Positions 24,001 to 36,636 of a DNA stretch of 64,000 nt are shown here, piece after piece. Made by a program: the position numbers and the translations under genes. Below the pieces are notes generated by a model. That model ran no database searches. It was given only the letters and a program-made list of their open reading frames with translations, and had not been told where the DNA came from. This stretch comes from Zantedeschia hybrid cultivar (lineage: Eukaryota > Streptophyta > Magnoliopsida > Alismatales > Araceae), in the NCBI GenBank assembly GCA_030544215.1, contig JARZZO010000011.1:14494001-14558000 (forward strand), read 5' to 3'. Every line of letters begins with the position of its first letter. The first letter of the stretch is position 1.

Positions 24001-27000
24001 CCTAGTTAGTGAAAACATAACTCATCAATAGTCATTGGTTTTAGGACCCAGATAAACTAAATGATTAAAGTTCAAAAAAACTATGTCAAAAGATTTAATC
24101 GACCTTGGGAAAGAATCATGAAAGTCGTGACAAGATGCAGGCAAAAGGAAGATCATTTATGTGTAGATCTAAGATATTTTGGTGGTGCCATTCATTTGTA
24201 GCATACACCTAATGAATCATTAGCAAAGATGAATCTGATCATTATGACTGCAGAGATTCATATCAATATGCAGTTGGCAAGGATCAGGAAAACCAAAATT
24301 CAGAAGAACATGAACTACTATGGTTCTATTATCAGACACTTATCCTTCTAAAGGTGGACCTTAACAAATGATCTAACACCCAGCTTGGAGCTTATCACAC
24401 ATTTTCCCTTTTTTTTCTATCAAGAGCCATCTTTTGTCAGTGAGACTGAGAATCCCTATGAGAGTATGAGGTCTACCACTTTCACTTACAGTTTCTTTCA
24501 ATTCACCTTCCATGTCCCCCAAAGCTGAATCTCCTTCCCCTCTTGATGAGATGTCAACAAAACTCGGCCTGATCTCTCTCTGTAATCCAAGTTTGCCAGC
24601 TACTCTTCTAAAGTCTATTTTACAAGTGTTGCTACCAGAGCACCAACACATTATTTTTACATAGCTTTCAGTTCTTTGTATTACATGTTTACACTTAATA
24701 GTTTCAGAAAAATCAAGTTCATTAAATGTCCGCATTACAACACTCGTCATTCTATAGATCATGTAGTACAGGCATCAATAAGTGTCTCAAAATCTTATCC
24801 AATCACACAGATTCTTTCCTTTAAATTTTAGAAAAAAATCAAGTTCACTAAATATCTGCATTACAATGCTCATCGTCCTGTAGAACATGGTAATACTGGC
24901 ATTGATAAGTGGACTCAACTTATCCGATCACAGATTGTTTCCTTCATAGACATAAACAAAAGTGCTAAGATCATAAATTGATAAAAGGAAGGTGCAATGG
25001 GGCCTTCAAGTGACCCTTCATGACAAGAGGGCCAGTCACATTTTAATATTTTATGGGCTGGTTTCATGCATAAACCAGAACAAGATAAAAGAAGCTAATT
25101 TAAGCGACTTTCAACCATGTCAAAAGAAAAGGTCTTTAATTTGGCACATAATCTTGTGGGAGATTTCTCTGTGATATGCTTAGAAAAAGAGAAAAGTACA
25201 GAAAGTATTACATGATTTCTACCATAATGTAATGAAATATTTACAAGTTAGCAGTTTAATAACTTAAAAATGGAGGATACAAGCACATAGCCATAAGTTA
25301 CATCAGATAATCATGACAAAATGTTACAGCACAATACATATTCCACAAGCAACTTTCACTCAGGAAAAAAATGAGATGGAAATTATAAACTTTCTAAAAT
25401 CTAATGACATGTTTCTTCCATTCTCTTCTATCGTGGTGTGGACCATGAATTCTCCAACAAGATGACACTCGGTCATAGGTTGGGGACGCCGCAAGGGAGT
25501 ACGAACACTGCGAACTCCTTAATTCACTCTAACTATAGGAAGCAGCTTTCAAACGACGCATGAGCTACAGGAAAAGCTTACAGATTCTAGACCTGAACTG
25601 AGGAAGCTGAAGAAGGGACACTTCAACAGAATTAAGTTTGAAAGACGAGCCAATGGTGCGGTTGCCAACTCCAACTTGACTAGCACCTCCCCGTACTCCC
25701 TCTGAAGCATTTTCTCGTTGGATACTTGGAACTGGCCGCTGGGCATCTGTTTGATTGAAAGCATTGATCCAACTCCCAGACAACCTTCCCTTTCAATCCG
25801 TTCGGTTAAACCTTGCTTCGGTCAAGATTCGCTCCAGACGAATCATACGTGCCTCCTTCGTTGGATAACTGCATTTTGGCTCGAGAGTGTGCCCTCTGTA
25901 GGGATGCCCTGAGATGAGGAATTGAGAGATCGAGACTCCCCCTCCCCTCCCGATTCAAAAATGGAACAATCTTGCTTGCATAGCATTCGTTAAACGGTAG
26001 CTTCTGCGGCCTTCCTGCCTGCCAGACATCAAAACATCATAACAGAGTGATGTTGTTAATGATTTCTCTCCCACATATTTAGGAAGAAAATCAACCTGGT
26101 GGAGCGCATTTGGAGCCACTTCCCCATTTTCTGAGGAGAAAAAACAAGTCTTTACACCCACCCACCCCACCCCCCGCCTGGCTCACAGAAGGCCCTTCTC
26201 ATCATCTACATACACCTGAGAAGCACAAGTTGGCCCCTAGGAGTAGGGCTGTAAATGGGTAGGATACAGAAAAGAAAACACGATTCTGATAATAATTGTC
26301 AGAAATTATCGAAAATGGAATCGAAAACAGAAACATGTGTTCTCGTTTCCTTTTTGCTTCATGGTTTGAATCTGATTTGGAAAACAGATATAACATTTGG
26401 GATTGAGAAAGGTTAAGGGATTGGACCTTTAAAGTTAATGGACCATGGGCCGCAAAAGTAGTGAAGCTAAACCTCACATGTGGGGGGTGAATTATATAGG
26501 GTTTCCACCCCCTCTTTCACAAAAATCCCGATGTGGGATTGATATCCAGAGACAGAACACACAAAAGTGGACGGCCCCCACAGTGTGGCGCTCCACCAGG
26601 ATGGTGAACGTGCACGGAGTCGGAGCCATGCAGAACCTCTATCAGAAGAGGAGGTGGGCGATAATGCGGAGATCGCCGAGGCAGGTAGCGAGGACGAGGG
26701 CATGGTTGAAGGAGGCGGCAACAGGGCAGTAGCAAGGGTGGTGGAGGAGAAGGGCGTGGAAGACAATGAGAGTGCTGGCGAGATGTGGCCCCCAAAAATG
26801 CAGAGGCAGGGTGGGATGGAGACGGGGTCAGCAGAGAGCGAGCACTTGCAGAGATGGAAAGCATGGTAGAAGTTCTGCTGGTGCTGGTTCCCCTCTCTCT
26901 GTGAGAAGCGCATGCCCGTTGTGGTTTTGCTTCCGCAGAATAGTCCCACATCAGGAATTCTGCAAAAGCAAGGGGCAGGAGCCCTTTATATAAGCAAACC

Positions 27001-30000
27001 TCCCAGCCGGTTTCTTTCATTCTTGGTCTGAGCCAGCCCAGTCCCTGATTGAGATGCACTGTGGTACAGGGCTCAAGACAAGGGCTGTTCCAAAAATTAT
27101 ATTTAAACTAGATATGTAAAATAATTAATAAAATAAAAATACATTTGTTATCGGAAATAGCACCTTTTGTTTTCATTTCCGATTAGAGTCAGAAACTATC
27201 TGATTTCAAACATGATTCAGAAAAAAAGTGTGATTCCATTTCCAATCACTAAGAGTCTAAAATGGGTCAGAACATTGGAAATCGGATTTCCATTTAAACC
27301 CCTAACTAGGAGCATCCCAAAGCTGGATCCAGCAGAGTAATGACTGCTGTTTTTTGCAGCTGCATCAAGCTGTTGCTGCCACTGTCTCAAATTGCTCTAT
27401 CATTCCACCACAGCAGCTGGCAATCAAGATGCAGAAGACAAGTCAAATTGCTCCATCATTCCACCACAGCAGCTGGCAATCAAGATGCAGAAGACAAGAA
27501 CAAGGGAACACTGGTGTCACCTGCATCTCCTCCATCATTCTCCCCCGTCCTCGAGCCTACCAAGGTGCATCAGCCAGTGCTTAAAAAAATGGAAGGGGAG
27601 GATCTGGATCAGAAGAAGATCCCTGAGAAGAGGGGAGAGGGAAGCAGAGCCCGTCCCTGCCTCCAACAATAATTGGCTGCTGCCCATCTCCCTTGCAGTG
27701 CTGATGCCTTCTTCAGTTCCTGCTGCATGTTGTTATACAGTGGCACCCAAAAGAAGACATGACATAGGACAGGTGGAAAGCACTGCTTCTTCCTTCACCC
27801 GGCTAGGCATGGATGGCAGTTTCGGCCGATACGTACCGGTACCGGTACACCCATTAAGGCCTGGTACCCAAAAAAAAAAACAATAAATACTGTACCGGGC
27901 TGGTACCGGTCACTTTCCCCTCTCACAGAAACAGATCTGTGAGAGGGGAAGTTCGTTCTTGGCAAGGAGAGGAAGGGGGGGAAGGAGGGGTAGGAGCCAC
28001 TGCCGCCGCCGTCAACCGTCGGAGACGTTTTCACCGTTTTAGGTGGAAGAAAAAAATAAGATATGATATATATTTTAAATATAATGATTATTTTTTAGTT
28101 GGTAAGTAATTCTTAGATTGTTTATGTTCATTTTCTTAATAAAATAGACAACTCCTAATTTTGACCCTAGTTAGCGGTTAAAAATTAGGGTTTTTGTCTA
28201 ATTACTTAAATTAAACATCAATTTAAGCCTAATTAAGTTTCATTGTATGTTTTAAAATAGAAGTGTACTGTGAATTGCGTTGATCGACGGTTAATTAAGG
28301 AAAATCTCCAATTTTGACTCTAATTAGCGGTTAAAAATTGGGATTTTTGTCTAATTACTTAAATTAAACATCAATTGAAACCTAATTAAGCTTTATTGCA
28401 TGTTTTAAAGTAGGAGTGTGCTGTGAATTGCGTTGATTGACGGTTAATTAGGGAAAATCTCTAATTTTGACCCTAATTAGCGGTTAAAAATTAAGACTTT
28501 TGTCTAATTACTTAAATTAAACATCAATTGAAGCCTAATTAAACTCCATTGCATGTTTTAAAGTAGAAGTGTGCTGTGAATTGCGTTGATCGACGGTTAA
28601 TTAGAAAAAATCTCTAATTTTGACCATAATTAGCGGTTAAAAATTAAGACTTTTGTCTAATTACTTAAATTAAACATTAATTGAAGCCTAATTAAATTTC
28701 ATTGCATGTTTTAAAGTAAGAGTGTGCTGTGAATTGCGTTGATCGACGGTTAATTAGGAAAAATCTCCAATTTTGACCTTAATTAGCAGTTAAAAATTTA
28801 GACTTTTGTCTAATTACTTAAATTAAACATCAATTGAAGCCTAATTAAGCTTCATTGCATGTTTTAAAGTAGGAGTGTGCTGTGAATTGCGTTGATCGAC
28901 GGTTAATTAGGGAAAATCCCCAATTTTGACCCTAATTAACGGTTAAAAATTGAGAATTTTGTCTAATTACTTAAATTAAACATCAATTGTAACCTAATTA
29001 AGCTTCATTGTATGTTTTAAAGTATGAGTGTGCTGTGAATTACGTTGATCGACGGTTAATTAGGGAAAATTCCTAATTTTGATCATAATTAACAGTTAAA
29101 AATTGGAGCTTTTGTCTAATTATTTAAATTAAACATCAATTAAAGTATAATTAAGATTCATTACATGTTTTAAAGTAGGAGTGTGCTGTGAATTGCGTTG
29201 ATCGACGGTTAATTAGGAAAAATCCTCAATTTTGACCCTAATTAGCGATTAAAAATTGAGACTTTTGTCTAATTACTTAAATTAAACATTAATTGAAATC
29301 TAATTAAGCTTCATTGCATGTTTTAAAGTAAGAGTGTGCTGTGAATTGCGTTGATCGATGATTAATTAGGGAAATTTGTTGATGCATCAAACTATTCGAA
29401 GAACGCCAAATATTTATTTGGTTTGATGGATTAAATGGTACAGAAAATTGGACAGAAAAATATTGTCCAGGTGGTCACCGATAATGAACCAAGTTATAGA
29501 GCTGTAGGGATGAAGTTAATGGACAAGTGCAAACATCTTTATTGGGTCCCTGCAGCGCATACTTGATGCTTGAAGACATTGGTAAGAACCTGACTGTCAG
29601 CAAGACAGTAAAGAGAGCACAAAGAATTACCCAATTCATTTATGGTCATCCTTGGATCTTGAACATGTTCAGAGAAAAAGCATCTGGAGGCCGAGATCTC
29701 ATCCGTACGGAACCTACAAGATTTGCATCTAATTTTATTTCTTTAGAATCTTTGCACAAATTCAGGAATGAGATCAAGGGATTTATGTTTAATAAGGAGT
29801 TATTGGAGTATATGCGGACCACCTCCATTGAATCTAAATGTGAACATTTGGAAGTGGAAAAAATCATAGAGAATAAAAAAAATTGGAGTAATATGCAGAC
29901 TTATCTTCAGTTGGTGGAACCTCTCGTACAGGTCTTAAAATTTATGGATGGAGATGATAAGAATTACATGGGATATTTATACGAGGCAATTGACATTGCT

Positions 30001-33000
30001 AAGGTGCACATCAAGAACGCATTTTCCAACACTTATATGAAGTGGTGGGACCTTATTGATGTCAGATGAGAAAGCACATTACACCACGACTTGCATGCAG
30101 CTGGTAAGTGAAGTATTATACTGTTACATGGGAGATCATTTATTAAATTGACATTAGTAATTTTTCACCTAAATGCAAGTTATTTTTTAAATCCTCGAGT
30201 AATGTACAGTCGTCAAGTGCACATTGATGGAGAGGTGATCCAAGACACACTAAATGTGATGCACGCTTGTCGAGGACAATAGAAGATAGAATTGAAGCAG
30301 AGAGACAAGTGTTTATCTCATATATGAAGAATTGACTTAAAATTTATCCAATTACTTGTATTTTGAAAAGTCCATGAATTATATTAATTGTTAATTTTAT
30401 CTTTGTAAATGGAGGCTTATAAGCTAAGGTTGGAGACATATAATGAAGACTCTGTGCAAATTGCCGTAGAGAAACTGAGCCCAGATATACTTAGTGATTG
30501 CATTGTTGTCAAAAGTGCATAAGAAACTCGAACATACATTGATTAATTTTTTGTTTTTTTTACTGATGGCACAGCTGAGTGGTGGATAATGGTGTACAAC
30601 AGAGATAGGTGTTATAGTCCATTGACTTCCGTTGCAGTGAGGGTTTTGAGTCAGACGACATCGGCAAGCCAATGTGAAAGAAACTGGAGCACGTTCAGCC
30701 TTATACACTAAAAAAATTCGTAACCGGTTAAAGGCTGAACGATTGGACAAATTGGTGTACTGCCATTATAATATGAGATTGAGGATCAAAAACATCCGGT
30801 TGAGACAACAATTGAGGGAGAAACGAGCTGCGGGGCACGCAGAAGATGTTGTTGGCCAAATTAATGTGGAAGAGTTATTTGATGATGATAATCCCTTGCA
30901 TACTTGGGTTGAGATACGAGCAACTGTTGATCAGCCAGTTTTTGATCCCGATGATACAGAATGGGCAGAGGGCATACTTGATGGAGCTGTTGCTAGAGGT
31001 TCAGAATTAAGAACCTCAAAAAGACAAAAATAAAATCTACCTCCTCCTTCATATGAGCATTAGAGTCAGACTGAGCATGTACCTTTATTTGCACCTGATA
31101 TTGAACTTGAGCCTGCTAGACTCTCAGAATCAGATAGTAGGCCAGTCAATCCTAGAATATTTTAGCCACCATCATTCTTGAGAAGGAGTACATCTACACT
31201 TGAGAGGACTAATCTGACTGCCAGAGACGATCCTGCAATTGATGAGATTAAGCAAATTTATGTGAGACATACACCACGAGAAAAAGGATTATTGGATCGG
31301 GTCAACTTGCAAAAGGATCTAGAAAGAAAACAAAGCCAACAAAAATAGGCATCACAAAAGAAAAAAATCAAGTAATGTCAAGAGAAAGTTAATTGTTGAT
31401 TATGATCAAGATGATGATGATGATGATGATGGGACACAGTCTCCTAGTGATGATGCTGGTGCAATTGCAAGTGCTACTACCGGAGGCGGAGTGTATGCAC
31501 CTTCTTTCTCCTTGCATATTGACACAGGAAGAGGGCAAAATGAAAGTCAAGGAGATTATGAATCACAAAGTTAGTATGGACAGTAGTCAGATTATGGAGG
31601 TGGCCAACAAGAAGCAGGCATGTATAGCTGGGGAGATCGAGTAGAATATGAAGGCTTTCAATTCCATCCACCCAGTAGCAGTTATGGGTCAAGATCTTCT
31701 TCTTATCCTCATGCTGCTTCTTTGCATCATGATTCTGGAATTTCATCAAGTCAACAAGCGTATACTCCAAGAGGGATTCAAAGAGGGATGCACGACTTGG
31801 CTGCATCACTGTTTAGTTATGGTAAATATAGGGAACATATGCAACTTTATTATGGATACCAGCAACAGTAACCAGATGATGAATCAGAAGGATCTACGGG
31901 TTATTATCCATAATAGTATACTCACTCATGTTTTTCATAGGTAAGGATTGTTTGATTTCGTTAACATTTATTATTTGTAAATGTTTAGTATATTAGCATA
32001 ATTTTTTTCATGTTTAATCTGTATGAAAATAGTCATTTAGTATGTGTTACGTGTACTTCTTTGTCTTAACCCACCTTTGTCACACTCAACACATAGCTAA
32101 TTAATTGTTTATATTTTTTTATTTTTTCTGCTTTTTTTTTATTTTTTCTGATTTTTTCCTTTTTTCTGATTTTTTTGGGCCCTTTTAAGCCCGTACCGGT
32201 CGTACTGGCCGGTACCGGTACCGGTACTGCCATCCTTGTGGCTAGGGGGGGGAAAAAAAATTGCAGAATTTCTAAAAATTTTAAACTTTACCAAGCAGGT
32301 TAGAAATAAATCTGCTCCCAAACAGCCTACAAAGTTTTAACCCATAACCATAGATCAGTTAAGTTCAACAAGGAATCCAAGTACCTGACAGAATCCAACA
32401 TCTATTTGATCGCACACACCGTCCGCTAGCTTGTCTTTCTGCATCCCTGCTTATACAGACAAGTTGCCATAAACAGATTCAAAGTAGCAGGGATGCAGAA
32501 AGACAAGCTAGCGGACAGTGTGTGCGATCAAATAGACTAGCACACAACTTGCCCATGCAAAGGAAGCACCTCCCCATGAGTTTGCACTAGGTGGAACGTG
32601 CCCATGGGTGGAGCCTGCTTTGCAGACCAAATCATCGGCAAGGCTGACGACCTGGTCAAACTCTAGTACTCTTTTGAAAGTGGATGGTACAATCAAACTC
32701 TAGTACTTAAAACATGACTACATGGGAGCCCATTGACAAAACATAAGGATCTATTGCATTTTTTTTGGCTTCCACATTGAAAGAAAAGTTGGATTTTAAG
32801 CTATCATATTGAGGGGTAACACTAAGAGAAAGACAATAAAAACCAAGAATGCAAGACCTTCCAAAGAATTAAAGGAAAATAGAAATTTTACAGCCTAAAA
32901 GAAGCAGCATCCAACAAAAGTTCTAATAGAACAAAATAAAAATGGCCAGACCAATAGGCCATCCCCTTCATTACCTAGAAACCTAGGCATACGGTGTGTT

Positions 33001-36000
33001 ATTATTTTGGAGAAACATCTTAAAAGCTCTTCATGCGTCCTTCCCAAGTTATGTCCATGGCTAACCAAAGTTAGCTGAATTACTGATTCTCCCCAAATTG
33101 TTACCCATCATTCTCCACAAAATCCAGCAACCAGCATCAGCTAAGTAAACGATGCTCTCCTCAGGGCCTCTTAGTATAGAATGTAGGCCTTCTCAATACT
33201 GCTCTAATATACGATGTTACATGGGCTCTTTAGAAATTGCAAGGTGAAGTAAAAAAAAAAACTTTAAAGGCTATTAAAAAAAATGAGACTACTCTAAAGT
33301 GTGAAGAAAAATAAAAATTATCCAAAAAGAATACATAATTACACAAACAAATACTAAGAAAATAGTTAGTAAGTTAAGTTGAAGGCTTATGAATAACAGT
33401 GTCATAAATTGGAAACTCAACAGGTTGAAAAAGATATATTTAAGCTTGCTAACGAAACAACAAAAAAAGTAAGGATTTCAGATCATGCTAGATGTATTAG
33501 GAGTGAGGATCAAAGGATTCTAGTTATGGGCTTAAAGAGAGGTGGTGTACTTATTTCAAGAATTGCTAAATTCAGATCACTTTAGAGGTCTATCTGCTGA
33601 GGGAACAAATAGGTCAATTAAGCCAAATAATTATCGCTACATTTGACGAATTAGAGCTTCAAAAGTTAAAGATGCTTTAAAAAAGACGAAAATGGGTGAA
33701 GCCCTTGGACGGGACAGTATACCTATTGAAGCTTAGAAAAGTGTAAGCGTTTTCGGTACTTTAAGTAGTTGACTAGACTCTTTGATAATGTTTTAAAAGA
33801 GAGAAGAATGTTGAATGATTGGAGGAGAGGTACAACGCTTCTTTTTAAAACACCAAAGGGATATCCAAAATTCTAATAATTATTAGGTATTAAACTTGCG
33901 TGCCATAGTACGCAACTTTATGAGAGAATAATAGAGAACCATCCTAAGGTTGTGACTAGCGTTTCTGAAAAAACAGTGTGGATTCGTGCCAAAAGGATCT
34001 ATTGCATAAGTTGTTTTCTTATTAAGACAATTGATAGAGAGGTATAAAGGGATGGCGAAAGATTTACGTATGATTTTCATTGATTTAGAGAAGGTTTATG
34101 ATCAACTACCAAGAAAGCTAATTTGATGAACTTAGATAAAACAGGACTCTCTAAAGATATTGATGTGGTTAAGATATGTATGAAAGGGCTTTCACTAGTG
34201 TGAGAAATATTGCCGAAGGACATCTCAGTTGCATGACATTTAAGATTACATCAAGGGTCAGCACTATGGCTGCATTTGGTTCCATGCAAAATTTGTCATT
34301 TGATACTTATGAACATATTTCCAACTGCTTTGGAAAAGGGCATTTGGTCTCATCCCGTGAATGCCAAAATCGGAAAAAGGGGGCTCAACAAATTAAGAGT
34401 TCCGTTGACTTGAGTTTTCCAGATTACCAAATAAGTCATTATGCTACACCTTCCAGGAAGTCTTCCATCCAACCTATTTTATATGAAACCAAATGAACCC
34501 TAAGGGATCATCTCTTTACTTTAGCTATATGAAGGGATTAAACATCCACATGGTAGTATCCCTTGGTGCATGCTATTTGTATATAATATTATTATAATTG
34601 TTGAGAATATTAAGAGTTTAAATGATAAGTTAAAATGGTAGATGGATGCTTTAGAATCCAGAGGTTTTAAGTTTAGCCAAACTAATAAAACTAAGTCAGA
34701 AGTCGGAACATATAAAATGTAATTTCAATAGTACGAGCGCTGAAGAAGAGGATTTGGTTGCAATCAATGGTCAAGTTATTCCAAAAAGTAGAAACTTTCG
34801 ATATCTAGGATCTATTTTCAATAGAGTGGAGATATCCAAGAGGATGTCACGTATAAAGTCAAGGCAAATCGGTTAAAGTGGAGAAGTGCATCTAAAGTCC
34901 TCTATGATCAAAATGTCCCCTTAAAGTTCAAAGGTAGGTTCTATAAAACAGCTATAAAACCTACTATGTTATATGGCATTGAATGTTGGACTGTGAGAAA
35001 AGATCTTGTACAAAAAAACTGACTTACAGAGAAGAGGATGTTGAAATACATATGCAGAAAGACTACAAAGGATAAGATTCAGAATGAACGTATAAATGAT
35101 GATTTAGGTGGTGCTCCTATTGACATTAAGCTTAGGGGAAATAAGTTAAGATGGTTCAGTCATATACACCATCAAGTTTGACATTGATAAAGAGGTGAGA
35201 TCAAGTTAGAGTGGAAGAGGGTAGAAGAACTCGATGAAGACCTAAAATGTGGTGTCACTTCCTCCATTTGGAAGGATAATGGGTGATGGCTAAACTTGTA
35301 TGTTTTGGAAGGATAAGTGATGTGGCAAGGTGGCTCTTTCCAGCAGATTTCCCAGCTTATTCACGCTATCTACCTACCCTTTGGTGGTGGAAGCTAAGGT
35401 GTTTGATGGTGCTCCCATAGAAGGAGGGTGATCACCTTCCTTTAGAAGGCAGTTGAGAGAGGAGGAGATTGACGACCAAGCACAGATGATGTTGTTGTGG
35501 TGGACATGGAATTGGGAGACTTCAGGTCACTTCTCGGTGAGATCCACTTACCGGTTCATTGCGGACATCAGGATAAACCACCCTCTCCACAATCAGATCT
35601 GGGGCTCCCAACAGTCCTTTGAAGGCATGGAATTCTGGACGGGGTTGGGGGTCTGAATCGGACCCCGGCGATCATCGGCCAAGAATCGGCCGGAATCGGC
35701 CGGGATCGGTCGGGATCGGCCGGCATGGTTGGCAGTATCAGCCGATACCGATACGTATCGGTATCGGTGGGTACCGATACCATACTAAGTGGACCGATAC
35801 CGGCTGATATTGACCCGGTACCAGGCCAAAATGGACCCGGTACCGGGATACGGCCGATACCAATACTGCTACGTATCGGTATCGGTATCGGATACCGGTA
35901 CTGCCATCCTTGTCGGCCGGGGATCGGCCTGGATCAGCCATCTAAAAAAAGGAGGGAAATGCCCGGGATCGTCCGATCCCGGCCAATTCTGGCCAGTTAC

Positions 36001-36599
36001 CCCCCACAATCAGATCGCCTATGGTCGATCCCAATCCGAATCGGCCGATCCGGATCCAGATCGGCCGATTTTGCATTCCATGTTTGAAGGTTAAAGCTCT
36101 CATGTGGAGGATCACACTTGTTAGGTTACCCACATGTGACTGGTTAGCCTGGTTTATCCCAAGGTTCCGCACGAGTGCTGCTTGTTTGGAAATGAAGAGG
36201 AATCCTTGGACCACTTGTTCGTACTGTGATATGACTCCCAGGAGGTTCGTCAAGGTATCTTTGATAAGATCAAGGTTAGGGGCTGGCAAGAGACACGATG
36301 AAGAGTCTCCTAGCTGAGTGGAGGCGTCATCCGACTACCAAGGAGGATGGCAAGGTGTGGTGGATGATTCTCCATGCCGCCATTTGGGCGACTTGGGGAG
36401 AAAGGAAAAGAACTATATTCAAGAAGACCCAGAAAGGATTGTGCTCTCTGTTTTTTCCAGCGTTAAGGATTGGGTGAGAGTGCTTTGAAGTGTCTAATTC
36501 CCCTCTCTTTTGATCTTTGGGGGGGGAGATTGAGAGGGTCACCTTTTGGGGCATCCCATTTTTTGTAACATGTTTTCTCTAATATATTTAGTGGCACCA

Positions 36600-36636
<37 letters not shown>

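Larger units (their letters stand above)
26244..27304. mobile_element. hAT-like element (1061 bp) carrying a GC-rich internal segment
   Basis: The left end is TAGGGCTGTAAATGGG; the reverse complement of the right end is TAGGGGTTTAAATGGA. Flanking 8-mers CCTAGGAG (26236-26243) and ACTAGGAG (27305-27312) match 7 of 8, typical of a hAT insertion. Ends are AT-rich with reiterated TCTGATT/AATCAGA-type words. The middle (about 26420-27070) is different: GC-rich, long open frames on both strands (for example 180 aa on the minus strand, 27059-26517) without recognisable domains, and with two snRNA-type promoter motif pairs facing outward. This looks like cargo acquired by a non-autonomous element. 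Confidence 0.6.
27808..32238 (+). mobile_element. Decayed hAT transposon (4431 bp), parent of the local GGTACC-type MITE family
   Basis: The left end begins CATGGATGGCAG and the right end, inverted, CAAGGATGGCAG; both are followed by reiterated GGTACC/ACCGGT words. Flanking 8-mers CGGCTAGG (27800-27807) and TGGCTAGG (32239-32246) match 7 of 8, as expected for a hAT target duplication. Inside lie an 8 x 153-bp tandem array (28152-29375) and remains of a hAT transposase in plus orientation (29390-31870). The element sits in the 13.8-kb DDI1 intron, antisense to that gene. Three short derivatives with the same ends are at 35724, 48697 and 55506. Confidence 0.9.
35250..36634 (+). mobile_element. 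5'-truncated L1 LINE with poly(A) tail, inserted in the RTE
   Basis: The plus strand reads VARWLFPADFPAYSRYLPTL, LLWWTWNWETSGHFSVRSTY and RFIADIRINHPLHNQIWG, is interrupted by 457 bp of nested hAT elements, and continues VKALMWRITLVRLPTCDWLA, a Cys/His cluster ending in LDHLFVLC, and WWMILHAAIWATWGERKRTI. This is the zf-RVT end of L1 ORF2. A pure A-run follows at 36604-36634. RTE sequence is found on both sides. The exact 5' junction (about 35250) and the target duplication could not be set. Confidence 0.85.

Noticed and set aside
26943..27100. U1, U2, U4, U5, U6 or U3 RNA gene downstream of the plus-strand USE/TATA motifs
   Set aside because: The sequence after the expected start does not match the conserved 5' ends of these RNAs as I know them.
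28152..29375. Centromeric satellite
   Set aside because: Only eight units, bounded on both sides by the same hAT element whose ends and target duplication enclose it.
31393..31944. Independent small genes in the Ser/Tyr-rich frames
   Set aside because: They follow the hAT transposase C-terminal domain in the same direction and are best read as its low-complexity tail with frame breaks.
35453..36317. Several 60-120 aa frames (Arg/Pro/Ile-rich) as novel proteins
   Set aside because: They are translations of the ATCGGCCG and GATACCGATAC repeats of the nested hAT elements.
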